A stretch of DNA of 64,000 bases from Telmatactis stephensoni (taxonomy: Eukaryota > Cnidaria > Anthozoa > Actiniaria > Isophelliidae): contig JALIZF010001565.1 in NCBI GenBank assembly GCA_029948255.1, positions 186,001 through 250,000 of the forward strand, in the 5' to 3' direction. Positions 10,839 to 22,682 of this stretch are shown here, piece after piece. A program made the position numbers and the translations under genes. The notes under the pieces were generated by a model. That model was given only the letters and a program-made list of their open reading frames with translations, was not told the origin of the DNA and made no database searches. Position 1 is the first letter of the stretch. Every line of letters starts with the position of its first letter.

Positions 10839-12168
10839 ATGGACGACTCTATTCCTCTATGCCGAGATCGTTGCTTGGTTTTTTGTTTCTTTATGATTGG
10901 CTTATTGCTATTCTTGCCAAATTTAGTAGTAATTTGGTTAGCTACAGAAGACATCTTGGCAGGTTCCAATCTCTCTACTTCAGTCATTATCCTGTCGTTT
11001 TCCCTGCCTGATATCTTGAGCAAGTTTTGCAGTCCACCTCTTGTCAGCCGAATTCCCTTCACTTTCTCAATGGTTTTTCAAAGTCTACTAACGGCTGGAT
11101 CACTGTTGATGATCGTATTGCCACACAATGTCGATTTGAGAGTCATTGGAGTTGCAATGCTTGGAATTCCCTTCGGCTTTGGTATAATAACGTGCTTAAG
11201 GATGAGTGCTTACTACGACAGCGCGGACAGCCTCAGTGGTGCATTTGTTTGGGGTTCATGCGTAGCCGCCTTTGTTGCTTCCATTGGTTATACCGGTAGG
11301 TTTATTGACGGCCGGGTAGGACGAAAACTTGGTAGTAGAGTTTTACGAGTTCAAAATGAGTCTAGCATGCACGTATCGTGATATCAGGGATTTGCTGCCA
11401 ATAGAGGAATTTACTGGCAGCCGTGTTTGTGGGCAAGTACAATAGAATTTAAGAGTTTTTAAGTTCCTCTTCCAAAATCATTTTATAAGAAAAAGTTTCC
11501 TCAATAAAGATTATTATGATTATAACGGCAAAATATATTATTTCACTTGAAAAAAAGCACTATTATATTATTTTAACCATAAACATGGTTACCATGGAAT
11601 TGCTCTATTTCTTCTCCCTGCATATGTCTATTGTAGCTGTTCTGTCGACTCTTACATTTCCCTCATCACCCTTCAGACCGATCACTATCAATACTACAGG
11701 CTATTAAGTGATGCAGGCATACAAGTGGGAGGAATAGAGCTTGTTCTGGCCGCCTGCCTGAGCAAGAACTGCTTGGAACTTGTCAAGATAAGAAGGGTTT
11801 GGATCTTGGTCCTACTCCATATTAGCTGTTTGCTATTTTACGTATTTGCTTCGTGGTATCGTTTTTTACCCAATGTTTATATTGTGTTTGGGTTGGTGTT
11901 TGTTGAAGGAGTATTTCATGGCTCCCTTCTTGTGCAGGCTATTGCTTTGGCTGCCGATAGTTTTCAAGATCCGCGAGACAAAGGCACTGCTATGGGATTT
12001 CTACAGATCGGTTTGTCCTTTGGTCGGCTTACTGCAGGTTGTATGGGTTTGTTTGTTGAAAGACATTTGAAGGAACATTGTACAAACCGCTTATTGCAGG
12101 GAGAATTTTGCTTGGCACGAACTCCATCATTTAATGGTTGGTATGAGAATGTTCACTTCAATAATTAA
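10839..12168 (+). pseudogene. CLN3/battenin-like copy C, pseudogene with truncated exon 2
   Basis: Exon 1 (10839-11295) is intact, 457 nt, with the usual G|GTAGGT donor. The start of exon 2 is missing: intron sequence ending TTGCTCTATT (compare about 4585-4595 in copy B) runs directly into the middle of exon 2 at about 11609. The acceptor, the loop with YTAL and about 280 nt of coding sequence are gone. A 5-bp loss at about 11679, within the CCACGTGATCAC block of other copies, also shifts the frame, so the remainder to the TAA at 12168 is out of phase with the segment before it. Two independent lesions make a full-length product impossible. An N-terminal product from exon 1 alone is conceivable but unsupported. 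Confidence 0.88.
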
Positions 12169-14000
12169 GCTGCAAAGATGCATTCAAGATATCTAAAGCC
12201 CCTCTAGCGGGAAATCCAAGTCTTCAACGTGAAAACGTTGAGGGGACGATTTCTCAAGTCTTCTTACCCTTTGTGGTTCGTGGGGGATCAAGAAAACAAT
12301 AGAGTGACTGCTCTATTCGCAAGCTACACAAATGTACATTCTCAGTGCAAAACCTGTAAAATTGTAAAGCAATTAGCTTTGTAAAACGTCAGATACTGAA
12401 AAGTGCTGAAAATGCCTAAATTCAGTAATTATTGGCTAAATTTAATGAAATTCCTTTCAAAATATTTCATTTAAAACTTTAAGATATTTGCTCCAGTCAG
12501 AACTAAGCTCCCTACCCCTGGTCAGGGCAGCAGCGTCGCTCTACTTTTTCTCTTCGGGGTAATGCTAACAAGTAAATTCAATTGTACAAGTTCACTTCTT
12601 GCTGATTGGTCAGTTCACTCTGAACTGGAAGGATTCACCTACATATATTCATAAAAAATATAATGAACAACACATAAAACAATAGATAGAGCGACAACAG
12701 AGTGATTATATTATATTAAAAATAGTCCCCATATTAGTCAGTAAATAGCCTCCTCCGCAGGCGCCTCCTATTGGGCTTCCTGTCTCCTATTACAAAGGAA
12801 TCCCATAAAGTGTTGCCTGCGAAGGAGGCTAGTTAGTAGAGTGGTTTTATTTAACCCGCGAAAGAAAATCGATTCATTAATTTGTACTAGTTGATGAAAA
12901 ACAAAAGAAAACAATGGTTTTCGAGTCTACTATTGACTATTATGCGTACTAGTGTGGTTTTCATTACGGCCCGTTTACATGAAGTGAGTTGTCCCTGGGT
13001 AGTATAATATTCTTATCGGTGAAAATCCAACTCTGGGTTGAGTTATGGGGAACGTGACTTTGTCGAGACAAAGAGTGGATGTGTGAATCAGACTTGAAAC
13101 GTTGCCGGAGGGGAGATGGGAGAGGCGACATAAACTGCGATCTGGGGCCAGTTGTACGAAGGGTGAATAGCGCTATCCAGCGGATAAATCCTTATCCAGC
13201 GAATAAAATCTATACAAAATCTATACAGTGGATACCTCTTATCCGGTGGATAACTTTATCCAACCTTGGTACAACCGGACCCTGGTGTTGACCTCCTAGA
13301 CCTCGTAGGGCCTTTTCGGCGAAAAGAGGCCAAATACAGAAATTGAGCTTACCGATACTTAAATCGGGCTTAAACATGCGCATTCCATGCATGGCATGCT
13401 TTAAGGACTCTTAACCAAGCCGCGCTGACTATATTCGTGACTATTTTATACAAACGTTTGTTTTCCCTTCAGTTATTATGCTTGACTGACCAGACCCTGA
13501 CGTTTTTATTGTCTTTATGATATATGTAGGGGGATCAGTGTCATTTAGTCTTGTGCACGGTTACGGTTGGACAAACCAGACCCTCACGTTTTCATTGTCT
13601 GCATGATACATATAATTTATATAGCTAGAACTTTTATATATTTATATATTATGTTTCTTTTAACTGTATATATTAATACGTTAATCTAGCTAGTATAGGT
13701 TCGTTATATTGTGTTTACATACGCGCCAATATATAATAATTTTTATCTAGTGATATTTTATTATTTACCTATATTTTCATTTTCTATATGTTACTTATAT
13801 GACTTTATTTTACCAGCGCATTTGAAAATACTCTATTGATATTTGCGCTTTAGAAATGAATAAATTGTTATTATTATCATTATGTAGGGATTAGTGCCAT
13901 TTTTTCTTGTGCATGGTTACGGTTGGACAAACTTAATATTATAATATAGTAATTTTGACGCTCTATTGACTTTTGACTTTGAAATTCAAGGTTCTTCAAA
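12169..14000. other. Intergenic region C-D, largely a segmental duplicate of the D-E region
   Basis: Sequence from 12169 to about 13345 is repeated, with small changes, at 16046-17085 downstream of copy D. Shared landmarks are CTACCCCTGGTCAGGGCAGC and an inverted pair of AGCCTCCTCCGCAGGC / GCCTGCGAAGGAGGCT. Copy C's flank additionally holds a 136-bp MITE and an AT-rich stretch (about 13350-13785) absent from D's. About 13785-13885 resembles the 3' tail of a CR1/L2-type LINE ending in TTGTTATTATTATCATTAT. No gene was seen. Confidence 0.7.
13146..13281. mobile_element. 136-bp MITE with CTGG flanking duplication
   Basis: The left end GGCCAGTTGTACGAAGG and right end CCTTGGTACAACCGGACC are imperfect inverted repeats. 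The interior carries repeated TTATCC/GGATAA words. CTGG flanks both sides (13142-13145 and 13282-13285). The paralogous flank of copy D at about 17017 has the empty site (GCGATCTGGTGTTGACC), which proves insertion after the duplication. Superfamily not assigned. Confidence 0.82.
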
Positions 14001-16045
14001 ATGTCCGACGTTATTCCTCAATGCCGAGATCGTTGCTTGGTTTTTTGTTTCTTTATGATTGGCTTATTGCTATACTTGCCAAATTTAGTAGTGATGTGGT
14101 TAGCTACAGAAGACATCTTGGCAGGTTCCAGTCTCTCTACTTCAGTCATTATCCTGTCGTTTTCCCTGCCTGATATCCTTAGCAGGTTTTGCAGTCCACT
14201 TCTTGTCAGCCGAATTCCCTTCACTTTTTCAATGGTTCTTCAAAGTCTACTAACAGCTGGATCACTGTTGATGATCGTATTGCCACACAATGTAAATTTG
14301 AGAGTCATTGGAGTTGCAATGCTTGGATTGCCCTACGGCTTTGGTATAATAACGTGCTTAAGGATGTGTGCTTACTACGACAGCGCGGACAGCCTTAGTG
14401 GTACATTCATTTGGGGTTCACACGTAGCCACCTTTGTTGCTTCCATTGGTTATACCGGTAGGTTTATTAACGACGATAATTAAGACGAAAACCTGGTAGT
14501 AGAGTTTTACGAGTTCAGAATGAGTCTAGCAAGCGCATATGCTGATATCAGGGATTTTCTGACAATAGAAGGATTTAATGGCAGCCATGTTTCTATTAAG
14601 TATGTCTCAATGAGGTTAAACAGTCGACCGCCCGGGGGGGGGACTCCTATATATAAGAGGACGGGGATGCTCGTCGGAAATTTTAAAAATGACCCCTAAA
14701 AGGTACCAAAGTCATATCCGGGGTGGGCGCGGCAATACATGTTTTTACCCTAAAAGGTACCAACTCAAAAACACTAAATTTAACATTTTGCAAATTTAAG
14801 TCAATCAAGCGATCAATTGTGTCTATTTATATGCGAACAATTTGATGGTCGTGCAATCCGATCTTTGTTTCCAGTATTTAACCGTTGATGGAGGAAAAAA
14901 TCACCCTAAAAGGTATACCAGCCAGGTCTCAGGTAGTCCACTGAAGTCTGAGACACCCTAAAAGGTACCAGATCGCTGATTTTGACCCCTAAAAGGTACG
15001 ACGAGCATCCCCGTCCATTTCCGATCGGAGTCCCCCCCCGGGGTCGACCGTACATATTTTTTATGTAGGAAACACAATATCTTATTCTGAAATTGGTCCC
15101 CTGGGTAGTGCACACAAAACTGTACACAAGAAGACTTGTCCTGGCTTTCTATCAATAAAACTAGTCGGTGTGTGCGTTCCGAACTAAGAAATTACTGTTC
15201 ATATTTCAGGGCTTACTACCTGGGCTGGTGTTGCACCTCGCACTGTCATAGCTTGCTGCATTCCAGTAGTTTTCATGCCACTTGTCTTCTACGCTCTACT
15301 AGACAAAAACTCCTTGACCAAAAATCATTCCACCAAGACATCCACCAAACATCAAAAGGTGATATACACAGCTCTTCCAGAAGATATCGGTTCAAGACAA
15401 AGAGAAGTAGCAAAGACGGTGATACACGACGTAGCCGTGCTTTTCAAAATTTTTCCATATGCTTCATATAACTTTCTTGCAAACTTCTCCCTGCATATGT
15501 CTATTGTAGCTGTTCTGTCGACTCTTACATTTCCCTCATCACCCTTCAGACCACGTGATCACTACCTATACTACAGGATATTAAGTGATGCAGGCATACA
15601 AGTGGGAGGAATAGAGCTTGTTCTGGCCGCCTGCCTGAGCAAGAACTGCTTGGAACTTGTCAAAATGAGAAGAGTTTGGATCTTGGTCCTACTCCATGTT
15701 AGCTGTTTGCTATTTTACGTATTTGCTTCGTGGTATCGTTTTTTACCCAATGTTTATGTAGTGTTTGGGTTGGTGCTTGTTCAAGGAGTATTTCAAGGCT
15801 CCCTTATTGTGCAGTCTATTGCTTTGGTTGCCGATAGTTTTCAAAATCCGCGAGACAAAGGCACCGCTATGGGATTTCTACAGATCGGTACGGCCTTTGG
15901 TCGGTTTACTGCAGGTTGTATGGGTTTGTTTGTTGAAAGACATTTGAGGGAACATTGTACAAACCGCTTATTGCTGGGAGAATTTTGCTTGGCACGAACT
16001 TCATCATTTAATGGTTGGTATGAGAATGTTCACTTCAATAATTAA
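14001..16045 (+). CDS. CLN3/battenin-like protein, copy D (two exons, intact)
   Basis: Exons are 14001-14457 and 15210-16045, joined in phase 1, giving 430 residues. The N-terminus MSDVIPQCRD differs from the MDD start of the other copies. Exon 1 combines PNLVVMW, intermediate between the PNLVVIW of B and C and the PHIVVMW of E, F and H. Exon 2 contains FLQIGTAFGRFTAGCMGLF, close to E and F but with Gln-Ile-Gly-Thr. The intron is only 752 bp, the shortest in the array, and over half of it is a GTCGACCG-flanked MITE. The upstream flank (GCATGGTTACGGTTGGACAA) is shared with copy E only. Family function as for battenin; specific substrate unknown. Confidence 0.88.
14631..15042. mobile_element. 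412-bp hAT-like MITE carrying five CCCTAAAAGGTAC units
   Basis: Ends are CCCGGGGGGGGGAC and GTCCCCCCCCGGG, and the inverted repeat extends through GACGGGGATGCTCGTCG. The 8-bp duplication GTCGACCG (14623-14630 and 15043-15050) flanks it, which fits the hAT superfamily. The same intron in copies B and E has the uninterrupted context AACAGTCGACCAGTCAG. Five copies of CCCTAAAAGGTAC or close variants lie inside at about 14694, 14749, 14904, 14954 and 14986. Confidence 0.85.
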
Positions 16046-17317
16046 GCTGCAAAGATGCATTCAAGATATCTAAAGCCCTTGTAGCGGGAAATCCAAGTCT
16101 TCAACGTGAAAACGTTGAGGGGACTAAGCGATTTCTCAAGTCTTCTTACCCTTTGTGGTTCGTGGGGGATCAAGAAAACAATAGAGTGACTGCTCTATTC
16201 GCAAGCTACACAAATGTACATTCTCAGTGCAAAACCTGATTGTAAAGCAACTAGCCTTGTAAAACGTCAGATACTGAAAAGTGCTGAAAATGCCTAAATT
16301 CAGTAATTGGCTAAATTTCATGAAATTCCTTTCAAAACATTTCATTTAAAACTTTAAGATATTTGCTTCAGTCAGAAGCTCCCTACCCCTGGTCAGGGCA
16401 GCAGTGTCGCTATACTTTTTCCCTTCGGGGTAATGCTAACAAGTTAATTCAATTGTACAAGTTCACTTCTTGCTGATTGGCCAGTTCACTCTGAACTGGA
16501 AGGATTCACCTACATATATTCATAAAAAATATAATGAACAACGCATAAAATAATAGATAGAGCGACAACAGAGTGATTATATTATATTAAAAATAGTCCC
16601 CATATTAGTAGTCAGTAAATAGCCTCCTCCGCAGGCGCCTCCTCTTGGGTTCCTGTCTCCTATTACAAAGGAATCCCATAAAGGGTTGCCTGCGAAAGAG
16701 GCTAGTTAGTAGAGTGGTTTTATTTAATCCGTGAAAATAAGTCGATTAACTAATTCGTACTAGTTGATGAAAAACAAAAGAAAACAATGGTTTTCGAGTC
16801 TACTATTGACTATTATGCGTACTAGAGTGGTTTTCATTAGGGCCCGTTTACATGAAGTGAGTTGTCCCTGGGTAGTATAATATTCTCATCGGTGAAAATC
16901 CAACTCTAGGTTAAGTTATGGGGAACGTGACTTTGTCGCGACAAAGAGTGGATGTGTGAATCAGACTTGACACGCGTCGCCGGAGGGGAGATGGGAGAGG
17001 CGACATAAACTGCGATCTGGTGTTGACCTCCTAGACCTCGTCGGACCTTTTCGGCGAAAAGAGGCCAAATACAGAAATTGAGCTTATATTTTCAAGTTCT
17101 ATATGTTACTTATATGACTTTATTTTACCAGCGCATTTGAAAATACTCTATTGATATTTGCGCTTTAGAAATGAATAAATTGTCATTATTATCATTATGT
17201 AGGGATTAGTGCCATTTTTTTCTTGTGCATGGTTACGGTTGGACAAACTGAACCGTTATAATAAAATAATTTTGGCTCTCTATTAACGTTTGACTTCGAA
17301 ATTCATTGTTCTTCAAA
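16046..17317. other. Intergenic region D-E, duplicate of the C-D region
   Basis: This is the paralogue of 12169-13345, followed by a short version of the LINE-like tail (about 17085-17200) and the 5' flank of copy E. It lacks the 136-bp MITE and the AT-rich block seen upstream. The inverted pair AGCCTCCTCCGCAGGC / GCCTGCGAAAGAGGCT is kept. No gene was seen. Confidence 0.7.
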
Positions 17318-20300
17318 ATGGACGACGTTATTCCTCAATGCCGAGATCGTTGCTTGGTTTTTTGCTTCTTTATGATTGGCTTATTGCTATTCTTGCCCCA
17401 TATAGTAGTGATGTGGTTAGCTCCAGAAGACATCTTGGCAGGTTCCAATCTCTCTACTTCAGTCATTATCCTGTCGTTTTCCCTGCCTGATATCTTGAGC
17501 AAGTTTTGCAGTCCACTTCTTGTCAGCCGAATTCCCTTCACTTTCTCAATGGTTCTTCAAAGTTTACTAACAGCTGGATCACTGTTGATGATCGTATTGC
17601 CACACAATGTAAATTTGAGAGTCATTGGAGCTGCAATGCTTGGATTGCCCTACGGCTTTGGTATAATAACGTGCTTAAGGATGAGTGCTTACTACGACAG
17701 CGCGGACAGCCTTAGTGGTGCATTTGTTTGGGGTTCCGACGTAGCCACCTTTGTTGCTTCCATGGGTTATACCGGTAGGTTTATTGACGTTAGGACGAAC
17801 CTGATAGTAGAGTTTTACGAGTTTAAAATGAGTTTAGCATGCACATATGCTGATAGAGCGCTAACCATGAATTGACTTAGTAACTGAATAGGGACAAATA
17901 GCACTATTATTTTAACCACAAACATGGTTATCATGGAATTGCTCTATTCCGAGTGTCTCAATGAAGTAAACAGTCGACCAGTCAGTTTTTTACGTTATCT
18001 ATCGAATTCACAGAGAATACTTCATGAATAGTGCGCGCGTACGGTTTTTATTCACGAGTTGAGAAATATTAATAAAACGACCGAGCGAAGAACAAGCGAG
18101 TGAGTTTGATGATACGGAAGATGATGTTTTCTGTTTGTTATATACATACTGAGATTTCTATAGATTTTTGTCATTTTGCTTTGAAAATGAGGTGTTTTTT
18201 TTATGATCAAGATTTTCATTACAAATTAACAGCAAATAAATTCAAATCACCAAAAGCGTCAAATCAAAATCATAAAGTAAATTACAGTGTAGAATTATTA
18301 TTCTTTTCTTTTTCTTATTGTTTTTTTGCAACTTGGACTTTTTGCCCACTGACATTCAAAGACAAACTTCAGTCAAATTTACGCCCGTTAAACATATACC
18401 TGGCCTTTCAAATGTCCCTCAAAACTTGAAATCATATATTTTGAACTTGATATATCAGTGTTTTTCTCCAAGCTTATATCTAAAAGAGCTCAGTTGAAAA
18501 ATATTTCTATTCATTGCATGTCTCCAAAACTGTCGGCTGTGAATCATTTTTGGCCTTTTGCACTGAGTACCGAGCGTTGTTTTGAAACTCTTTTTTCCCT
18601 ACAAAGTTCTTCTTTTGCATGACATCGATGACTTTTGCGGTGAACAAGCTTATTTTTTAGAACTTTTACTCTAAAAAGGATTGTAATTGAACTACCAAGG
18701 CTGAAAATCCTTCGATAAATCTAGTACTCAAAGGAACCAGTTTGAATAGCCAAAACGCAAAGCTACAAAGACAAGACAATGGGACCGGAAAACCCATCAA
18801 GTGCAGTGAAAAAACAAACTTCGTCCAATCAGAACCGCGAACGACGTTCTTTCATGGTGAAAAACGTCGTCCGCCTCTCTGATTGGTTGAGACCAGTGAA
18901 CGAACGAAAATTTACTCAATAGCTTTTCAGTGAGTATGTCTCAGTATGAATAGAATAAAAAGAAATATTATCCACGAAGCCTTAAAGTGCCGGAGCTAGT
19001 TAACCATCTAGATGGCAAAATTTTTAAACTTTTTCATTTGACCGAAAATAAAGGGGTAACCTACGGAGGTGGCTAGGGTACTTTTTTGGTTTCGTTGACA
19101 TCGATGACTTCGTCCTGGGTTGAGCTGCTCATAGCCTCCTCTGCAGGCTACTCTTTTATTGGGATTCCTGTGGGATCAAACCGGAAGAGGGAAGACTGGA
19201 AGTTCCCAATCTCTTCTTTGACACAGGAAGCCCAAATGCAAAATAGGAATATCCTACTCTTTTATTGGGTTTCCTGTGGAATCGAATCGATGTCAACAAA
19301 CCCAACCTAAAGCCATCCTCCCCCTCCCCTTTCGCCCTGGGTCCCCGAGGATGACCTAAGGGACCTGTCATTATTTATCGCCTGGGGGGGGGGGGTGTGA
19401 GGATTTTATCACAGTTATAAAACATTTGATCTGATCCTCCCCCAAAAGGTTTGAACTTTTTACCGATCCCCCCTCATAAGGGCTGGCAAATTTTGTGATC
19501 CCCCCCATCCATTAAGTGCGACAAATGTCGTTACTGGTATTATAAGTAAGTCAACCTAAAGAGTGAAGTATCTGACCTAGATGCAAATAGTGCAGTTCGT
19601 AGCCACCTGTTTCAATACAAGAAATAATATAGTACAAGGAATTAATTTCTCATATAAAATCAAGAGTTTGACATATATATATTTCAGTGCTACAATATAT
19701 CAAGACACTTACATTTATCACTGAATCGCGGCTCCTTTAAAAGTATCTGCCAACACTCTGGAACACAATATTTCAAATTTCTCCAGCTTGTGCCAAATAT
19801 CCATCTAACTGCTTGATGCTAAATTGTTTTACCGGTAATGACTGCACGTATGTGTTTTGACGCAACCGAGAGTCATAATATAGAAAAGAAGCCAATAAGT
19901 TATGAATAAACCGTTACATTGGCTATTTGTTCCTCGGGTACAAATGTTAGAGTTGTCGCATCAAAATTATTAGTTTCTTCGTCTAGATCAGCGAGGACAA
20001 GATCATCGCTGTAATCATCGTCGCTGTTGTCCTCATCGCTGTTGTCATCATCATCACTATCACTGTCGTTTTCGACGGATTCAGAGCCATCGCTTTCTTC
20101 GTCACTAGACACTTCATTCGTGGTAGCAGTTGTTTTTTGCCGAAAATAATGACACCGGATTGCTTTTACCTTGTCAAGTTTTAGACCGACAGTGGTCAGT
20201 CCATGCTCTTTTAAATACAGGTCAAGCTGTTTTACTCGCAGCTTTTGAAGTGTATTTTCCTCAATAATCACATCCCATTCATAGTCTTGGTATGTATGCC

Positions 20301-21568
20301 AAATGATCCCCCCTTAGAAAGTCTTTAAGGGTGACTAGTCCCCCCCTCTTTGCCTTCTGAAATCGACTGATCCCCCCTAAATTCCTCACACCCCCCCCAG
20401 GCGATAAATAATGACGGGTCCCTAAAGTACAATGATTAATATTAGTCGTTATATCAAGTGCACTGTTCTTGAGACTTGGGGTGCTCACCATTGAAAACAA
20501 TCCAATGGTAAAAATAAGCGGGAACTTAACTTAGAACCGAAAAGAGCGAGAAAAGTATAAAAGCTATTCGATTTTTTTATGTAGGAAACACAATATCTTA
20601 TGCTGAAAATGGTCCCCTGGGTAGTGCACACAAACTGTACACACGAGGACTTGTTCTGGCTTTGTAGCAGTGAAATTTCTTCCCTAGTCGGTGTGTGCGT
20701 TCCGAACTAAGAAATGACTGTTCATATTTCAGGGCTTACTACCTGGGCTGGTGTTGCACCTCGCACTGTCATAGCTTGCTGCATTCCAGTAGTTTTCATG
20801 CCACTTGTCTTCTACGCTCTACTAGACAAATACCCCTTGACCAAACATGATTCCACCAAGACATCCACCAAACATCAAAACCTGAAATACACAGCTCTTC
20901 GAGAAGATACCGGCTCAAGACAAAGAAAAGTAGCAAAGAGGGTGACACACGACGTAGCCGTGCTTTTCAAAGTTTTTCCATATGCTTCATATAACTTTCT
21001 TGCAAACTTTTCTCTGCATATGTCCATTGCAGCTGTTCTGTCGACTCTTGCATTTCCCTCATCACCCTTCAGACCACGTGATCACTACCTATACTACAGG
21101 CTATTAAGTGATGCAGGCATACAATTGGGAGGAATAGAGCTTGTTCTGGCGTCCTGCCTAAGCAAGAACTGCTTGGAACTTGTCAAAATAAGAAGAGTTT
21201 GGATCTTGTGCCTACTCAATGTTAGCTGTTTGCTATTTTACGTATTTGCCTCGTGGTATCGTTTTTTACCTAATGTTTATATTGTGTTTGGGTTGGTGCT
21301 TGTTCAAGGAGTATTTCTAGGTTCCTTCCTTGTGCAGTCTGTTGCTTTGGCTGCCGATAGTTTTCAAAATCCGCGAGACAAAGGCACTGCTATGGGATTT
21401 CTCGAGATCGGTTTGTCCTTTGGTCGGCTTACTGCAGGTTGTATGGGTTTGTTTGTTGAAAAGCATTTGAAGGAACATTGTACAAATCGCTTATTGCAGG
21501 GAGAATTTTGCTTGGCACGAACTCCATCATTTAATGGTTGGTATGAGAATGTTCACTTCAATAATTAA
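17318..21568 (+). CDS. CLN3/battenin-like protein, copy E (two exons, intact)
   Basis: Exons are 17318-17774 and 20733-21568, giving 430 residues with the standard phase-1 junction. The start is the ATG inside TTCAAAATGGAC; the in-frame codon 12 nt upstream is TTG, not ATG. Exon 1 carries PHIVVMWLAPEDIL (Pro instead of Thr, shared with H). The exon-2 loop reads KYTALREDTG, with the YTAL motif kept. The 2.96-kb intron contains a CCTAAAG-flanked element with a minus-strand acidic ORF. It also carries the empty target site of the LINE that sits in the copy-H intron. Membrane topology and family as for copy B. Confidence 0.88.
19313..20427. mobile_element. ~1.1-kb insertion with G/C-tract inverted ends in copy-E intron
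   Basis: The 7-bp word CCTAAAG occurs at 19306-19312 and 20421-20427, while the copy-B intron has it once, in CCAACCTAAAGTACGATG. Just inside, GGGACCTGTCATTATTTATC near 19360 faces its reverse complement near 20400-20422, each next to a G or C homopolymer. A minus-strand ORF at 19900-20271 lies inside. The left 50 bp outside the inverted repeat is unexplained, so there may be two nested events. Class not assigned. Confidence 0.65.
19900..20271 (-). CDS. Acidic protein with SAP-like N-terminus, inside an intronic mobile element
   Basis: The 123-codon frame begins MIIEENTLQKLRVKQLDLYL. Its first ~40 residues have the spacing of a SAP-type helix-extended-helix (LRVKQLDLYLKEHGL, then LDKVKAI), a fold usually binding A/T-rich DNA. 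Residues ~50-100 form a long Ser/Asp/Glu tract. It lies wholly within the CCTAAAG-flanked insertion and opposite in strand to the host gene, so it is probably transposon cargo or a fragment of a transposon protein rather than a host gene. A downstream exon could exist but was not identified. Confidence 0.4.
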   Translation of the reverse strand: MIIEENTLQKLRVKQLDLYLKEHGLTTVGLKLDKVKAIRCHYFRQKTTATTNEVSSDEESDGSESVENDSDSDDDDNSDEDNSDDDYSDDLVLADLDEETNNFDATTLTFVPEEQIANVTVYS

Positions 21569-22682
21569 GCTGCAAAGATGCATTCAAGATATCTAAAGCC
21601 CCTGTAGCGGGAAATCCAAGTCTTCAACGTGAAAACGTTGAGGGGACGATTTCTCAAGTCTTCTTACCCTTTGTGGTTCGTGGGGGATCAAGAAAACAAT
21701 AGAGTGACTGCTCTATCCAGATGAACGGTGAGCGCGGCGCGCAAGGCAGGATTGGACAAAATGACCGGCCCTGGTTCCCAGGTCCTTTTTTCCCTTGATG
21801 AACAAGCAAAATTTCAGAAAAATTATTTCTGAAAGCTTTTAATCACATAATTTAGCAAAAGAGTTTGAAAGAAGTCTCCCTTGAATTTTTGACTGCTCCT
21901 GTCCCTTTGCCATCGTTTTATCAGCGATCAAAACTGTGTCACGCAATACCGTCACGATATTTTGAAGGAGCTAAGAACTTATCATTCTGCGAAAATATTC
22001 CACTCCTAAAGCGAGTATGTAAGCACATTTAATCGCTATTATCTTTGTTACGAAACTTATTTTGACTCGAAATCTTGCCTTTTTTTATTTGGTGACAATA
22101 CTTGAATTTTATTTTAGGCTAAAATGCAATAAAAACATACGTGATTTTGAGAGTTGACCGAGGCGAGCGTGTTGATAGTGCGAGCCTCCCCAAAAAAATC
22201 AGTTTACAAACAGAATATCGTGCTTTACAGCAGTATAAATAAGGGCTATGATTTTAAAAATGTGTTTTTTTCAACATGGAAGTATACTTGAGGGTTTTGG
22301 CGAGTCTACACCTGCATGAATTCGCTAATAACTTTTAGATTTGTCAACTGAACGGAATACGAATTAAGTACAGTACACATTGCCAAATCAAAAGTTTATT
22401 ATAAAAACTTACAAACATTTGTACAACAATTACTTACACGTTAGACACAGGAAGAAGACTAAATTTACAGTTGTTTACCACATATCTTGATGAAAAACAA
22501 TTTAACTATAAACTCCAGTTGCCAAATGGCGGATTCACATACTCGCCGACCGTGAAGTAAGTAGCCTGGGGATGAGGGCCGGTCGCAAAAATGCTGAATG
22601 CGCTCTGATTGGTTGAAATTAAAATCTCCGTTCACCTTGGCGCTCTATTAACGTTTGACTTCGAAATTCATTGTTCTTCAAA
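21569..22682. other. Intergenic region E-F with an insertion having short inverted ends
   Basis: The shared 3' flank stops at about 21718. The sequence then starts GATGAACGGTGAGCG and ends TCTCCGTTCACCTT at about 22640, with inner GACCGGCCCTGG / GGGCCGGTC also facing each other. This suggests a ~0.9-kb DNA element that replaced the promoter-proximal flank of copy F. No ORF of note was seen. The final ~40 bp before the copy-F ATG is the conserved leader. Confidence 0.45.
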
